From NCBI GenBank assembly GCA_964016985.1, contig OZ024837.1, forward strand, positions 34,937,622 to 35,001,621: a stretch of 64,000 nucleotides of DNA, read 5' to 3'. Shown one piece after another: positions 22,459 to 34,400 of this stretch (the first letter of the stretch is position 1; each line of letters begins with the position of its first letter). A program made the translations under genes and the position numbers. The stretch is from Anodontia alba. Taxonomy: Eukaryota > Mollusca > Bivalvia > Lucinida > Lucinidae. The notes beneath the pieces are model-generated. The model did no database searches. It worked only from the letters and a program-made list of their open reading frames with translations, and was not told the origin of the DNA.

Positions 22459-22600
22459 TTAACCCATTTATGCCTAGCGTCCCATAAAAGGGACAATGGC
22501 AAACAGTGTAGACACAGATCAGACGCCACAGAAGACGGCGTCTGATCGATGTCTAAACTGTTTGCATTAAATACAGGAATTTCTATAACACATGGTAATA
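22459..22600. mobile_element. TTAA-type MITE (family PB)
   Basis: Begins TTAACCCATTTATGCCTAGC and has the AACAGTGTAGACACAGATC hairpin (22501-22566). The right end is unclear. Confidence 0.6.
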
Positions 22601-22672
22601 GCTAATGGCCCAAGTGGGCCAGAAATCGCTCACCTGGATTAGGCTGATCATGATATATTACATTGTGCCATG

Positions 22673-22948
22673 CATCACGAAAACATACCTGTATTATTTT
22701 GACCCCCTTAAACCCCACTTTTATACAGTAAAACTGGGGTTTACAGGGGTATATATTATTTTTCTTATTTCTGCTCAAAACATAGATTGTGGGTACTCGT
22801 TAGAACCGCCTCGTCGAGGCGGTTCTAACGAGTACCACAATGTATGTTTTGAGCAGAAATATGAAAAATATCAGCATTTTTCCCTGAAAATTTTCATTTT
22901 TTGGTGGTATAATTTTCAGTATATTTGAATAGGCGTGTTTTCCTAATG
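22673..22948 (-). mobile_element. Family A foldback MITE
   Basis: CATCACGAAAACATACC to GGCGTGTTTTCCTAATG, hairpin apex CTCGTCGAG. It serves here as an unedited comparison for the copy at 27859. Confidence 0.9.
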
Positions 22949-22959
22949 GTGAACATCCC

Positions 22960-24700
22960 GAATATCAGATCCGATTGCCTTTAGCAATTCAGAATCTGAT
23001 GTTCTTTGAAGAGTTTCAAGATTGCCACCCATGGCCACCATCTTGGATATTGCAATTCTGAATCTCCATGTCACCCCAATGCCTCCCATTAAGTTTCGGC
23101 TCAACCTGACTTACTGTTTGGGAGGAGATGTGATTTGAAGAATGTCAAGAGGGCGGCCATCTTGAACATTGGAACAGAAGAATTTTAGCAATTCTGATTT
23201 TCCATAACACCCCAATGCCTCCCATCATGTTTAAGCTCAATCAGACATACCGTTCGGTAGCAGATGTGATTTGAAGATTTTCATGATGGCTGCCATGGTG
23301 GCCATCTCGGATATCAGAATGGAACCATTTTAGCAATTCTAAATCTCCATGCTGCCCCAATGCCTTCCACCGTTTCTGCTCAATCCAACTTACTGTTCGG
23401 GAGCAAATAACAATTGAAGACTTTCGAGATGGCCGGAGGAGATGTTGTTTGAAGATTTTCAAGATGGCTGACAAGGCGGCCATCTTGGATATCGGAACTG
23501 AATGATTTTAGCAAATCTAAATCTCCATGTGGCCCCAATGCCCCCACAAAGTTTGGGCTCAATCTGACTTAGGGTTCGGGAGCAGATGTGGTGTCAATAT
23601 TTTCAAGATGGTAGGCGGCCATCTTGGATAGCCAAACGGAATGATTTAAGCAATTCTGAATCTCTATGTCGCTCCGATGCCTCCCATCAAGTTTTGGCTC
23701 AATCGGACCTACGGTTTGGCTATGGCGGCCATCTTGGATATCGGAATGGAACAATTTTAGCAATTCTGAATCCCTATAATGCTCCAATGCCTCCCATTAA
23801 GTTTGGGCTCAATCTAATTTATGGTTTTGGAGGAGATGTCATTTGAAGAATTTCAAGATTGCCCCCTTGGCGGCCATTTTGGATATCGGAACGGAACGAT
23901 TTTAGCAATTCTGAATCTCTGTGTCACTGTGATGCCTCCCATCAAGTTTCAGCTCAATCCAACTTAAGGTTTGGGAGGAGATGTCGTTTGAAGAATTTCT
24001 AGATGGCTGCTGTGGCGGCCATCTTAGATATTGGAACGGAACGATTTTAGCAATTCTGAATCTCTGCGTCACTGCAATGCCTCCCATAAAGTTTTGGCTC
24101 AAGCCGACTTACGATTTGGGAGGAGATGTTGTTTGAAGAATTTCAAGATGGCCGCCAGGGCGGCCATCTTGGATATCGAAACATAACGATTTTAGTAATT
24201 CTATATCTCTTTGTTACTGTGATGCCTCCCATAAAGTTTTGGCTCAATCCGACTTACGGTTTGGGAGATGTTGTTTGAAGAATTTCAAGATGGCTGCCAT
24301 GGCGGCCATCTTGGATATCGGATGGGAACGATTTTAGCAATCCTGAATCTCTGTGTCACTGTGATGCCTCCCATCAAGTTTCAGCTCAATCCGACACGGT
24401 TTGGGAGGAGATGTTGTTTGAAGAATTTCAACATGACGGCCATCTTAGATATCGGAACGGAACGATTTTAGCAATTTTGAATTTCTGTGTCACTGTGATG
24501 CCTCCGATCAAGTTTCAGCTTAATCGGACTTACAGTTTGGGAGGAGATGTCGTTTGAAGAATTTCTAGATGGCTGCCATAGCGGCCATCTTGGACATAGA
24601 AACGGAATGAATTTAGCAATTCTGAATCTCCATGTTGCCACAATGCCTCCCACTAAGTTTCAGTTCAATCCATCTTATGGTTCTGGAAGAGATGATGAAA
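22960..24700. repeat. ~142-bp minisatellite, 12 units, with YY1-like palindromes
   Basis: The marker ATGCCTCCCATCAAG recurs near 23081, 23214, 23360, 23540, 23679, 23788, 23932, 24077, 24221, 24362, 24498 and 24642, mostly 133-146 bases apart. Each unit has GGGAGGAGATGT, TTTGAAGAATTTCAAGATGG, a CCGCC/GGCGGCCATCTTGG palindrome and ACGATTTTAGCAATTCTGAA. Later units are more alike than the first four. Frames on both strands are repeat artefacts. Confidence 0.9.
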
Positions 24701-24712
24701 AAGTGAAAAATT

Positions 24713-24765
24713 AACGACGGACGGACGAACGACCGACGGACGAACGGGCGGACGACGGACAACAG
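24713..24765. repeat. (ACGG/ACGA)n simple repeat
   Basis: GACGGACGGACGAACGACC-type tract. It is followed by a small hairpin, ACCTGGAGC / GCTCCAGGT. Confidence 0.85.
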
Positions 24766-24828
24766 GCCATAACATAAGCTGACCTGGAGCAAAGCTCCAG
24801 GTAAGCTAATAAAAATCACCAGACACCC

Positions 24829-25103
24829 CAACACAAAAACATCCTTATATAATTTTACCCCCTTAAACCCAACTTTTATATAGTAAAACTGGGGTTTACA
24901 GGGTTATGCATTATTGTTCTTATTTCTGATAAAAAATATATATTGTGGGTACTCGTTAGAACCGCCTCGTCGAGGCGTTTCTATCGAGTACCCACAATCT
25001 ATGTTCTGAGCAGAAATGAAAAATATCAGATTTTTTTATCTGAAAATTTTCATTTTTTGGTGGTAAAGTTATCGATATATTTGAATAGGCGTGTCTACGT
25101 AAT
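24829..25103 (-). mobile_element. Family A foldback MITE (left block)
   Basis: A decayed copy whose peculiarities (GATAAAAAATATATATTG, GGCGTTTCTATCG) are shared exactly with 35800-36074. It was therefore present before the block was duplicated. Confidence 0.85.
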
Positions 25104-25323
25104 ACCTTATGTTAATACTAGGCCGTTCCGAAGAGTGAAGGTAGAAGAACCCATCTGGCATAAATGAGTTAAACATAAAAGTAAAGGTACCAAGGACATG
25201 CAATAATTATGAAGAATTGCCTTCCCGAGGCACCAAACGAAGGAGAGATTAGGAACAATTATGTTATAATGACAAGGCAAACGCCACATATGAAACCACC
25301 GACGCATAAACAAAGAAGAAATA

Positions 25324-25543
25324 CACTTCAACCTCTTTATAACACGGGTCGTTATAACACGGTTTTGGATATAACACGATTCAAAGATGGATCCCATAAA
25401 TGTATAGATTGTATTGAAAAATGACCATAAATGGTCATTTTTCAATATAATTTATACATTTTTGTTTGGATATAACACGGATGTTTAAGTAACACGGTTT
25501 ATGCTATGGACCCCAACAATAGTGTTATAAAGTAGTTGTGGTG
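25324..25543 (+). mobile_element. TA-flanked MITE with CACTTCAACCTCTTTATAAC ends
   Basis: Left CACTTCAACCTCTTTATAAC mirrors right TTATAAAGTAGTTGTGGTG, with TA outside both. A near-perfect hairpin at 25393-25448 pairs TTGAAAAATGACCA with TGGTCATTTTTCAA. This is probably a pogo-group relative. Confidence 0.7.
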
Positions 25544-25893
25544 TACAACAGAGGAGTACTCTTGGAACGGTAGTAGAACACTACTGAGGTTTTAAACCAG
25601 TTTTTTCTCGCCCTAATTCAATCCAAAACATAAAAACAATAGAAACAGAAAGAACACAGAAAGCAAAGTGGTCAGCCATTGAAGATGACACCAATGCTAG
25701 AATTACGACAGACTCAGACAGTAAAACATAGTTGCTAGATGTTCTTTGCAAGTCTTAGTAAGTCTGAATGTTATAACAAATAAAGAAGAAAATTAATAAA
25801 TACAGATAGTATCGTGTCACAACGTTTGCATTACATGTAGCCTAGTAAATTTCAAATTTGCGATTTTATGGCAGCATGTGTGTGCGTGTGTAT

Positions 25894-25925
<32 letters not shown>
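25894..25925. repeat. (GA)n microsatellite
   Basis: Pure GA run, shorter than its counterpart at 36856-36902 in the right block, so the copies have drifted in length. Confidence 0.9.
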
Positions 25926-25930
<5 letters not shown>

Positions 25931-26453
25931 ACAGATTTTATATATGCCTATGTATTATATTTGTGTAAACTACCAGAGTCCACGTATTTTTCTTATCCAG
26001 TTGTGTTATCTATTGATTAGACGCACGCTTTTTTTTATATTAAGCATACTATAGCAAATTATGGCAGTATGATAGCGGACAATTATTAAAGATATATAAG
26101 TGATTTCAATTATTTCTCCCGAGGATATTTCCTCGCATACAGACGTTATGATATTTTTTCTGTATGTTTTAATTAATATTTCTAGACTAATTAATCTTAT
26201 AGTTTCAGGTAGCCCATTTTGTTATTTTTTATCGGGCCTCTGTTAATCTACTGCATAGTCCCTTGGGGCAGTTTTCTACACGAAGGTTTATCCACTGAAC
26301 TCAACTTACCTCGTTACAGTTCTAAACCGGATATTGGTAAAACAATTTACAACGAAGACAAGAAAATGGGTTACTGCTTTTGAACAACCGAGATGAGCAC
26401 AACATACCTTCAAAACAGTCTGAGTATCGAAACGGATTGACAATGGTCTTCAG

Positions 26454-26785
26454 ACACGTGACCGTTACAAGATGGCGGAGACTATCGCTATTTTTCGGAG
26501 AGAAGTGAAATTTGACTTTAAAATGTGATTTTTGGAGAATCAGAAATGGAGGACTTTTGATAAACTGTGACAGATGTAAAACTGTAATGATGTGTCGATA
26601 GTTATTCAGGAAATTTTGTTCGGAATATAAGATTTTCAAACATTTTTGTAAGTCATATTTACATAATACGATCTCTTATGTAATACCACCTATTACTACC
26701 TATTAACCTTCCATGAGTAGCTAACGGGTTGTGTTAAACCAGTCCTCGCCAAAATTTCTCTTTCTACAGTGGATGTCCATAAGTT
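26454..26785 (+). promoter_or_regulatory. Retrotransposon 5' leader with YY1-like initiator box
   Basis: The leader opens ACACGTGACCGTTACAAGATG, and AAGATGGCGG at 26469-26478 matches the YY1 core AANATGGCG. In L1-type elements a YY1 site just inside the 5' end directs accurate initiation. The position 15 bases in from the presumed start fits the same role here. An E-box CACGTG is at 26455-26460. Functional use is inferred. Confidence 0.5.
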
Positions 26786-27774
26786 ATGAGCGGCGAGGGA
26801 ACACCTATATCAGTTGGCAAGAAAAGAGAACTGTCTTCTCCTGAGTTTGACAACGAGTTAAAAAAGAACAAAAGCATACATATACCGTTACCGGCCTCAC
26901 CGGATTCTGATCTGGAACTGGACAAGTCTGAATCTGAGTTTAAAGATACAAGTGAAGTATCGGCGTCAGAAATATCAGACGGTATGGAAGCTACGCCCAC
27001 CCCTGAAATAGAACCTGTATCACATATATCCATCCCGCCATCAGAAATGATGAAAATCGCTGAATTGTTAAGGGACACTTTCAAAGGGGAAATAAACAAT
27101 TTAGTAGATACTGTCGTCTCTGGTGTCTTAAAAGGACTGAACGAGAGAATCGGTTTCTTAGAAAAAGCCAATGAAGATCTTAAACGTGAAAATGAGATTC
27201 TATCTTCACGGGTGGAGGTTCTTGAGCAGCAGGCTGATCAGGCTGAGCAGTACAGCAGAAGGAACTGCCTGCGAATCTCTGGTTATAAGGAGCAACAGAA
27301 TGAAGATACGGACGAAATCGTCATGAAATTGGCATGAGACATTGGTTGTAACTTGCAGCTTACAGATATTGATAGAAGCCACAGAATTGGCAGACCTTCA
27401 GGGAGAGTGACAGACCAAGGGACATTATAGTCAGATTTTCTACTTACAGAAACCGCCAAAAACTCTACAAACAGCGCACAGCTTTAAAAGTCAATGGACA
27501 TCCTGGAGTTTTTGTAAATGAAGATCTGACTAAATTACGGAGTGGTCTATTATATAACGCTCGTAAATTACTGAAAGCCAAACTTATAAAGGGTGCATGG
27601 TCTTCCGACGGAATCATTCTTGTCAAAGACAAAAATGACAGTGTATCTCGTATCTGTAGTGCTTCTGATTTGGTTAAGTTCGAATCCAGTGACCCAGGAC
27701 CTGCTACTGTTATGAAGGACCAACCATTAGCGACCGTCAGGGGCAGTTATTCCAGGATTGCCCAACGACGTTAG
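26786..27774 (+). pseudogene. Retrotransposon ORF1 (coiled coil + RRM-like RNA-binding protein), broken
   Basis: The intact first part is 183 residues. An acidic, Ser/Pro-rich N-terminus (residues 1-80) is followed by a heptad coiled coil (about 85-155, ..LEKANEDLKRENEIL..). Next comes SRRNCLRISGY, the start of the RRM-like domain of L1-type ORF1 proteins. A TGA at 27335-27337 ends it. The same frame continues with ..TDIDRSHRIGR.., then shifts near 27408-27414. The new frame carries RPRDIIVRFSTYRNR and NEDLTKLRSGLLYNARKLLK to a stop at 27774. Proteins of this class coat the element RNA as oligomers. One stop and one frameshift make it non-functional. Confidence 0.85.
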
Positions 27775-27858
27775 TTCATCCAAAACTCACCAGCAATCTA
27801 AATCTGGAATTTAGTTTGGTCAAGTTACTGTACACATAATACTGTTTCCCGGTTTTAG

Positions 27859-28137
27859 CATCACGAAGACATGCCTACAAAATTTTGACCCCCTCGAGCC
27901 CCACTTTTATACAGTAAAACTGGGGTTTACAGGGGTATACATTATTTTTCTTATTTCTGCTCGGAACATGGATTGTGGGTGCTCGTTGGAACCGCCTCGC
28001 CGAGGCGGTTCTAATGAGTGCTCACGGTCTGTGTTTTGGGCGGAAATATGAAGAATATCAGAATTTTTTATCTGAAAATTTTCAATATTTTGGTGGTAAA
28101 ATTTTCAATATATTTGATTAGGCATGTTTTCGTAATG
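27859..28137 (-). mobile_element. Family A MITE inside the retrotransposon, A-to-G hypermutated hairpin
   Basis: Complete copy, CATCACGAAGACATGCC to GGCATGTTTTCGTAATG. Against the other copies the hairpin arms show 12 A-to-G changes on the + strand (27963, 27964, 27970, 27981, 27988, 28020, 28026, 28027, 28031, 28039, 28042, 28053) and only two C-to-T (28015, 28022). The unpaired 3' part is near consensus. + is the sense strand of the retrotransposon, 85 bases downstream of ORF1. Confidence 0.9.
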
Positions 28138-28167
28138 TGTTACCCTGCTTTACTCTGAAAACTTTCT

Positions 28168-28240
28168 AGCAGGCGGTGTGGACTCGAATCGGACTGTTTC
28201 TCTAGAACCAGTCTGATTCGGGTCTGAACTGCTTGGCATG
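28168..28240. repeat. Family PB hairpin inside the retrotransposon, A-to-G changed
   Basis: Aligned with the AACAGTGTAGACCCAGATC hairpin elsewhere, the left arm has A-to-G at 28172, 28173, 28175, 28180, 28186 and 28191, plus one C-to-T and one G-to-A. The right arm has GGTCTGAACTG for GGTCTACACTG. Confidence 0.7.
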
Positions 28241-28739
28241 CAAATATGTGTTGTGCATTTTATACACGAAAAACGAGTGCAAACGATCGGAGGCGTATAG
28301 CATATTCTAAATTGTTTCATCTGGTCTGATTTGCCCTGATTATTTACAAACAGCTGTAAAAGTTCCCATTGTTTTAGCACGTCTACGCTAAATATTGCTG
28401 TGGCCTATGGTTCTAGTTTTTATATGGGACTGTTAACGTGCCGAATAACCGTTTTATTTACTTATTTATGACACTATTATCTTCAGTTTCTGCGGGACGC
28501 GTTTACTTTTGTTCTAAATGTCATCTGTCCGTCTGATCCTATATGCAGAACTGTATTATGTCTCGGAATAAGATTAATTTCAGCAACATAAGAGCCAGTT
28601 GTTCTGAAAGGCATTGGTTCGCCATTGTTGAAAATCTTGACGTTGCTTAGGCGTAATGTAACGTCGGCTTGGTCCTATGCGTTATACCAATCCATTATAT
28701 GTATATATGTAGTAAATATTCTCTTTGGTTGTTCTTTCA
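28241..28739. other. Retrotransposon spacer, unassigned
   Basis: No coding pattern or repeat family recognised between the hairpin and the TA/TATG tract. Confidence 0.4.
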
Positions 28740-29427
<688 letters not shown>

Positions 29428-31444
29428 CGTCGCTATCTTTCAGCTGCTAACGTCATTACGTATAAGTTGTTTAACCGCACATTGTGTAACACTTGGTAGC
29501 TGGTGCGTAATGTTTTGAAAATAGTTGAAATAATGAAAACTTTTATTGAAAGCGCCGTATGACAAACAGAATATTGCATTCGTGATCTTATTATACGAAA
29601 TGACACGAAGCTTGCTGTATATACAGCCGTAGTCTCAATTTGTTCTAATATATATTGTTGTGTAACGTTGCTGCCATAAAATGCTCACTTGTACTCTAAG
29701 TATATTTTTTTCAGCCATAAATAATAGGTGGTTACTTAAGCAGTGGTCGCTGTTTGGAGATCAGTTGTAGGCTAGAGCATGTTTTGAGCGCGAGTTAATT
29801 ATTTGCTTGCAGCTGTCCGGCGGACTGTGATTTCACTGCTCCAGTCAAATTAACGTTTAATACTGAAGGATCGAAACAATAATTAACAAAGTATGTATTT
29901 AAACGTACAATAGTTTAAGACAATGAAGGTCACCCGAAGAATTCGCTAGTGCAAAGTTGTGCATATACCCGAGTGCGGTTACTGTACGGTGCAAGGGAGG
30001 CAATTACGATGTAACTATACTAAGCTTTTGTTGGTTGTCTCCCATAGGGTACTCGGTAGTCTAAGAACTTTTAACAGTTCATTTTACTGCATTGTGAATG
30101 AATGTTCTTTACCATTTTTTCTGTTCTGTTATCTAGCTTGTCAATGTCTCATCTGGTTCATGTTATATTCAACGGCACCCACATGCGTACTTTTGTGGGT
30201 GAGTGTATGGGTCCGAACGTGTGTGCGTGCATTGGAGGGTGAGTGCACGTATGTGTGCGAGTGTGCGTTTTGTATGCGGGAGTGCGCACATGTGCGTGCG
30301 TGCGCGCGCACACATACACACATACACATAAGTACATAATATTTACATAACTGCCTGAATTTACTGTTGAATTAATGTCCGCTTTCTGCTATGGTCATTT
30401 TATCAGTCAGTATATTATTATTCTGTCTTCAACTGGTAGGCTCTCACACGGGTGAACATCCCGACAACCAGTTAGCCATTGCCTATGTTTGTCTAATGTT
30501 CATGATGATCGCTTGTTATTGTTGTCTCTAAATACCGTATAGACATGTAACTATTATAATACCACTCAGCATATTTGCTAAACTGTTAATCAGCAAGTCA
30601 GTCAGTCAGTCAGTCGGTCAGTCAGTTAGACAGTAAGCATGTACCTAGTTAAACATATTCACTCTATAAATAGCTGTCTCCCGACCGACCTCTTTCTCTT
30701 ATATCAAAATATTTGTTTAGTCAATATATTACTTAGTTATATTTTAGCCAGTTGGCCAGTCAAACAGGCCGTCATATATATCTATATTGAATTATACAGC
30801 CTGACTTTATTAATGACGTCTCATAACAGTTTTTTTTCTTATTTTCTTATTATTACTATTTCAAATCATTTAAACTGAATTTGATCTTACAGTTTATCTT
30901 GAAATTATATCCATTGTTCCACGCTAAAGCTTTCAGGCAGATAGTCAATTTAAGCCGAGCTGCCAGTCAGTCGGTCGGTTGGTCAGCCAGTCTTATACAA
31001 TTCAGATATGTTTAAGATGATTGACTGAACTCCTGAGGGGCTGTCTTCAAGAGAGTGTACCAGTCAGGGGTTAGTCTCCATTTCGTTAATAAAATGAGCA
31101 GTCTAACCAAGGTTAACTGCATAAACCTAGATCCAGTGGGTATAATTGCTTACAAATCAGTCTCAGCAAATATTAGAACATAACCTATTACCGACAACAT
31201 CTAGAAAATTTGTCAGTAGTATATTTATTGTTGTGTAATTAGTTTATGTTTCCTCCTGATATTTCTTTCTCTTTTTGCATGTGTTTTACCTTATCATATT
31301 TTTGTTCATCCTGGGGCTATGGATGGGGGGGGGGGGGGGGGGGGGGGCGGGGTCACCCTTGGCATTCTACTTGGTTAGACTCAACAATAATAGAGTTGGT
31401 CTGATGGCACTTACTCTGTTTCTTCTCTTCCTAACGACAATCAC
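29428..31444 (+). other. Spacer before ORF2
   Basis: No protein recognised. It holds a GT/GC-rich patch (30200-30330), (TCAG)n (30598-30632) and a G-run at 31325-31347. It could be a second untranslated leader for ORF2, an older insertion, or a captured flank. Confidence 0.4.
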
Positions 31445-34400
31445 ATGATAAATGTAGTATGCAGAGATAAGCTAGCCATCATGCCGACTTACAATCGCAT
31501 GTTTAGGTTTAATCTTTTCATACACCTTTTGGTATTTATGCCCTTATATCAGAATGATAGTTATGGTTTCTCAGTGCTCATATCCGTCCAGCAAACCGAG
31601 CACTTATATTCTAGTATTACTACACGCAATAACTGTAAGAGGCTACTCCAAGGCAAATCAGGTAAAGCTAATAAAATTTTCACTTTTTGGATGATTTTCT
31701 GCACACTATATCTTGTATCATGTACATGGCTCATCTTTCTCTTGTTACTTGCTGGCGATATACACAGCAATCCCGGTCCATCAACATCGTCTTCCGTAAG
31801 CAGCGTCTCAAGTTCATCAACAAGCATGTCAAACAGTCTCTTTAGCACTCTGAATGTAGCTCACAACTTATCGTTTGTTCATTACAACGTACAAAGCATT
31901 CTTTCTAAACTCGACACTTTGTATGCTGAACTATACGAGTTTGATATTCTAGCCTTCACTGAAACTTGGCTTAATCCGGCCATAGACCCAACTGACCTTT
32001 TACTTGACTCATACTATGAACCTGAACGCAAGGATCGACCGGGGGACAGTCATGGTGGTATCATGATATACATTAAAGAAGGAATTCACTACAAACGCCG
32101 TGAAGATCTCGAACCACGAAATGTTGAGTGCATTTGGCTTGAATTGGCTAACTGCAATAGGAGGTTATTATTTGGTCTTTTTTATCGGCCTCCCAGTTCT
32201 GACGCAGAATATTTAACTAGCATAGAAAATTCAATTGCACTTGCAGTTGACACAGGTATATAAGACATAATAATTACTGGTGATTTTAATTTAGATATAT
32301 TAAATGAACGTACTGCAAGAAAGATCGAAACAATATGCACCCAGTATTCCTTTTTCCAGGCCATATGCCAACCTACCAATTTTACCGAACACTCAGCAAC
32401 ATTAATAGATATATTATTAGTTAACAACAAAAATCACTTAATACTCAGTGGAGTAGGTGATCCTTTTCTTAATCAACAACTTAGATATCATTGCCCAATA
32501 TATGGAATTTTTAAATTTTCTAAAACCAAAACCCATTCTTTTACTAGAAGAATTTGGAGGTACGACCAAGGTAACTATGATCGTCTTCGAGAAAAAGCTG
32601 CTGCCATCGATTGGGACGCTTTGAGAGGTAATGATATTGACTCATATGCAGCGAATCTACATTCTACAATTACAAACTTGGCATCAGAATGTATTCCAAA
32701 TAAAATAATTAGAATTAAACATACTGAGCCTTCTTGGATAAACGCAAAAATAAAACAGTATATACGTAAACGTAAAAGAGCCTATCGAAAAGCTAGGCGA
32801 ACAAATACGGAGTTACACTGGACGCAATTTAAAACTTTAAGGAACAAAACTGTCTTACTTATTCGAGATGCTAAAAAAGCTTTCCATGACAAAACTGCTT
32901 CAAAGCTAACAAGTGGCGAACTTTCAGCTAAAGACTGGTGGACGGTTCTTAAAACTTTCATTTCTCCACAGTCTAAAACATCTATACCACCCCTCGAAAA
33001 TGACGGCTGTATAAGTTCTGACGAAAATGAAAAGGCTAATATCTTAAATAATGTCTTTCAAAGCCAGAGCAGTCTAAACAATCAATATCCAATCCTCCCC
33101 CAAATACTTCCTACTGCTGTCACCAACGAACTAAATAATATTGAATTTACCCGAACCGAAGTCGAGACTATACTCAAATCTCTCCCTATTGGTAAAGCTT
33201 CAGGTCCTAACAACCTGAGTAATCGTATTCTTCGTGAACTTGCTCACGAAATTTCTTCTCCTTTTTGTAACTTGTTTAATCAGTCTATCAACATGGGTTT
33301 TGTACCATCTTCTTATAAAGAAGCTAATGTCTGCCCAATACATAAAAAAGGTGATAGATCTATACCTTCTAATTACCGACCTATATCACTACTTAACTCA
33401 GAAAGTAAACTTTTCGAAAGACTTGTGTTCAAATATTTATACAATCATTTGCGCGACAACAATTTGCTATCTTCTCTTCAGTCTGGTTTTATACCAGGAG
33501 ACTCAACAGTGAATCAATTAACATATCTTTACAATACTTTCTGTCAGGCCCTTGACTCAGGTAAAGAAGTTAGAGCTGTCTTTTGTGACATCAGCAAAGC
33601 CTTTGACCGAGTTTGGCATGAGGGATTGTTACTCAAACTTAAGGCAGCTGGCGTCACTGGGAAAGTTCTTGCATGGTTTAAAAGTTACCTTTCCGATAGG
33701 AAACAAAGAGTTATTCTTCCAGGGGTTACATCTGACTGGGCTTATGTTTGTGCTGGGGTCCCTCAGGGTTCAATTTTAGGGCCGCTGCTGTTTTTACTAT
33801 TTATAAATGACATAGTACTTGATATCGGATCAAATATAAGGCTCTTTGCGGACGACACTAGTCTTTACATTATCGTCGATAACCCTATTACTGCTGCTAA
33901 TTGTCTCAATATTGATCTCGAAAGAATTTCAAAATGGGCTGCAACTTGGCTTGTAACTTTCAATCCGACCAAAACCGAAAGTCTCCTTATTTCGCGCAAA
34001 TTAAACAAACTTAATCATCCACCAATCATAATGCAAAATCTTCAAATATCTGAAGTAGAGTTTCACAAGCATCTCGGGATGTATTTCTCTAACGATTGAC
34101 ATGGCACCACCATATAAAATATATTTCAGAGAAAGCTTGGGGTAGGATTAATGTAATGAGAAAACTCAAATTTAAATTAGACCGCAAATCTTTGGAAACA
34201 ATCTATACAGCATTTATCAGACCTTTACTTGAATACGGGGATGTAATATGGGACAATTGTTCTCAGTACGAAAAACAAGATTTAGAAAAATTCCAACTTG
34301 AAGCAGCGCGCATAGCTACTGGGACAACCAAGCTTATTTCTATTACCGCATTGTACAAAGAAGTTGGATGGGAGTCACTTGAACAGAGAAGACAAACCCA

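Larger units (their letters stand above)
24522..26453 (+). repeat. Left 1.93-kb direct repeat flanking the retrotransposon
   Basis: From AATCGGACTTACAGTTTGGG to CAATGGTCTTCAG this block is repeated at 35493-37434. It holds the last minisatellite units, an (ACGG)n tract, a family A MITE, a TA-flanked MITE and a (GA)n run. I count roughly 35-40 substitutions plus a few indels between copies (about 2%). Its right edge coincides with the first base of the retrotransposon leader. Confidence 0.9.

Noticed and set aside
23241..24102. Short frames on both strands in the minisatellite, with repeated peptide motifs such as SSNDISSQT
   Set aside because: They recur with the 142-bp unit and are broken in most units; no evidence of selection on the protein.
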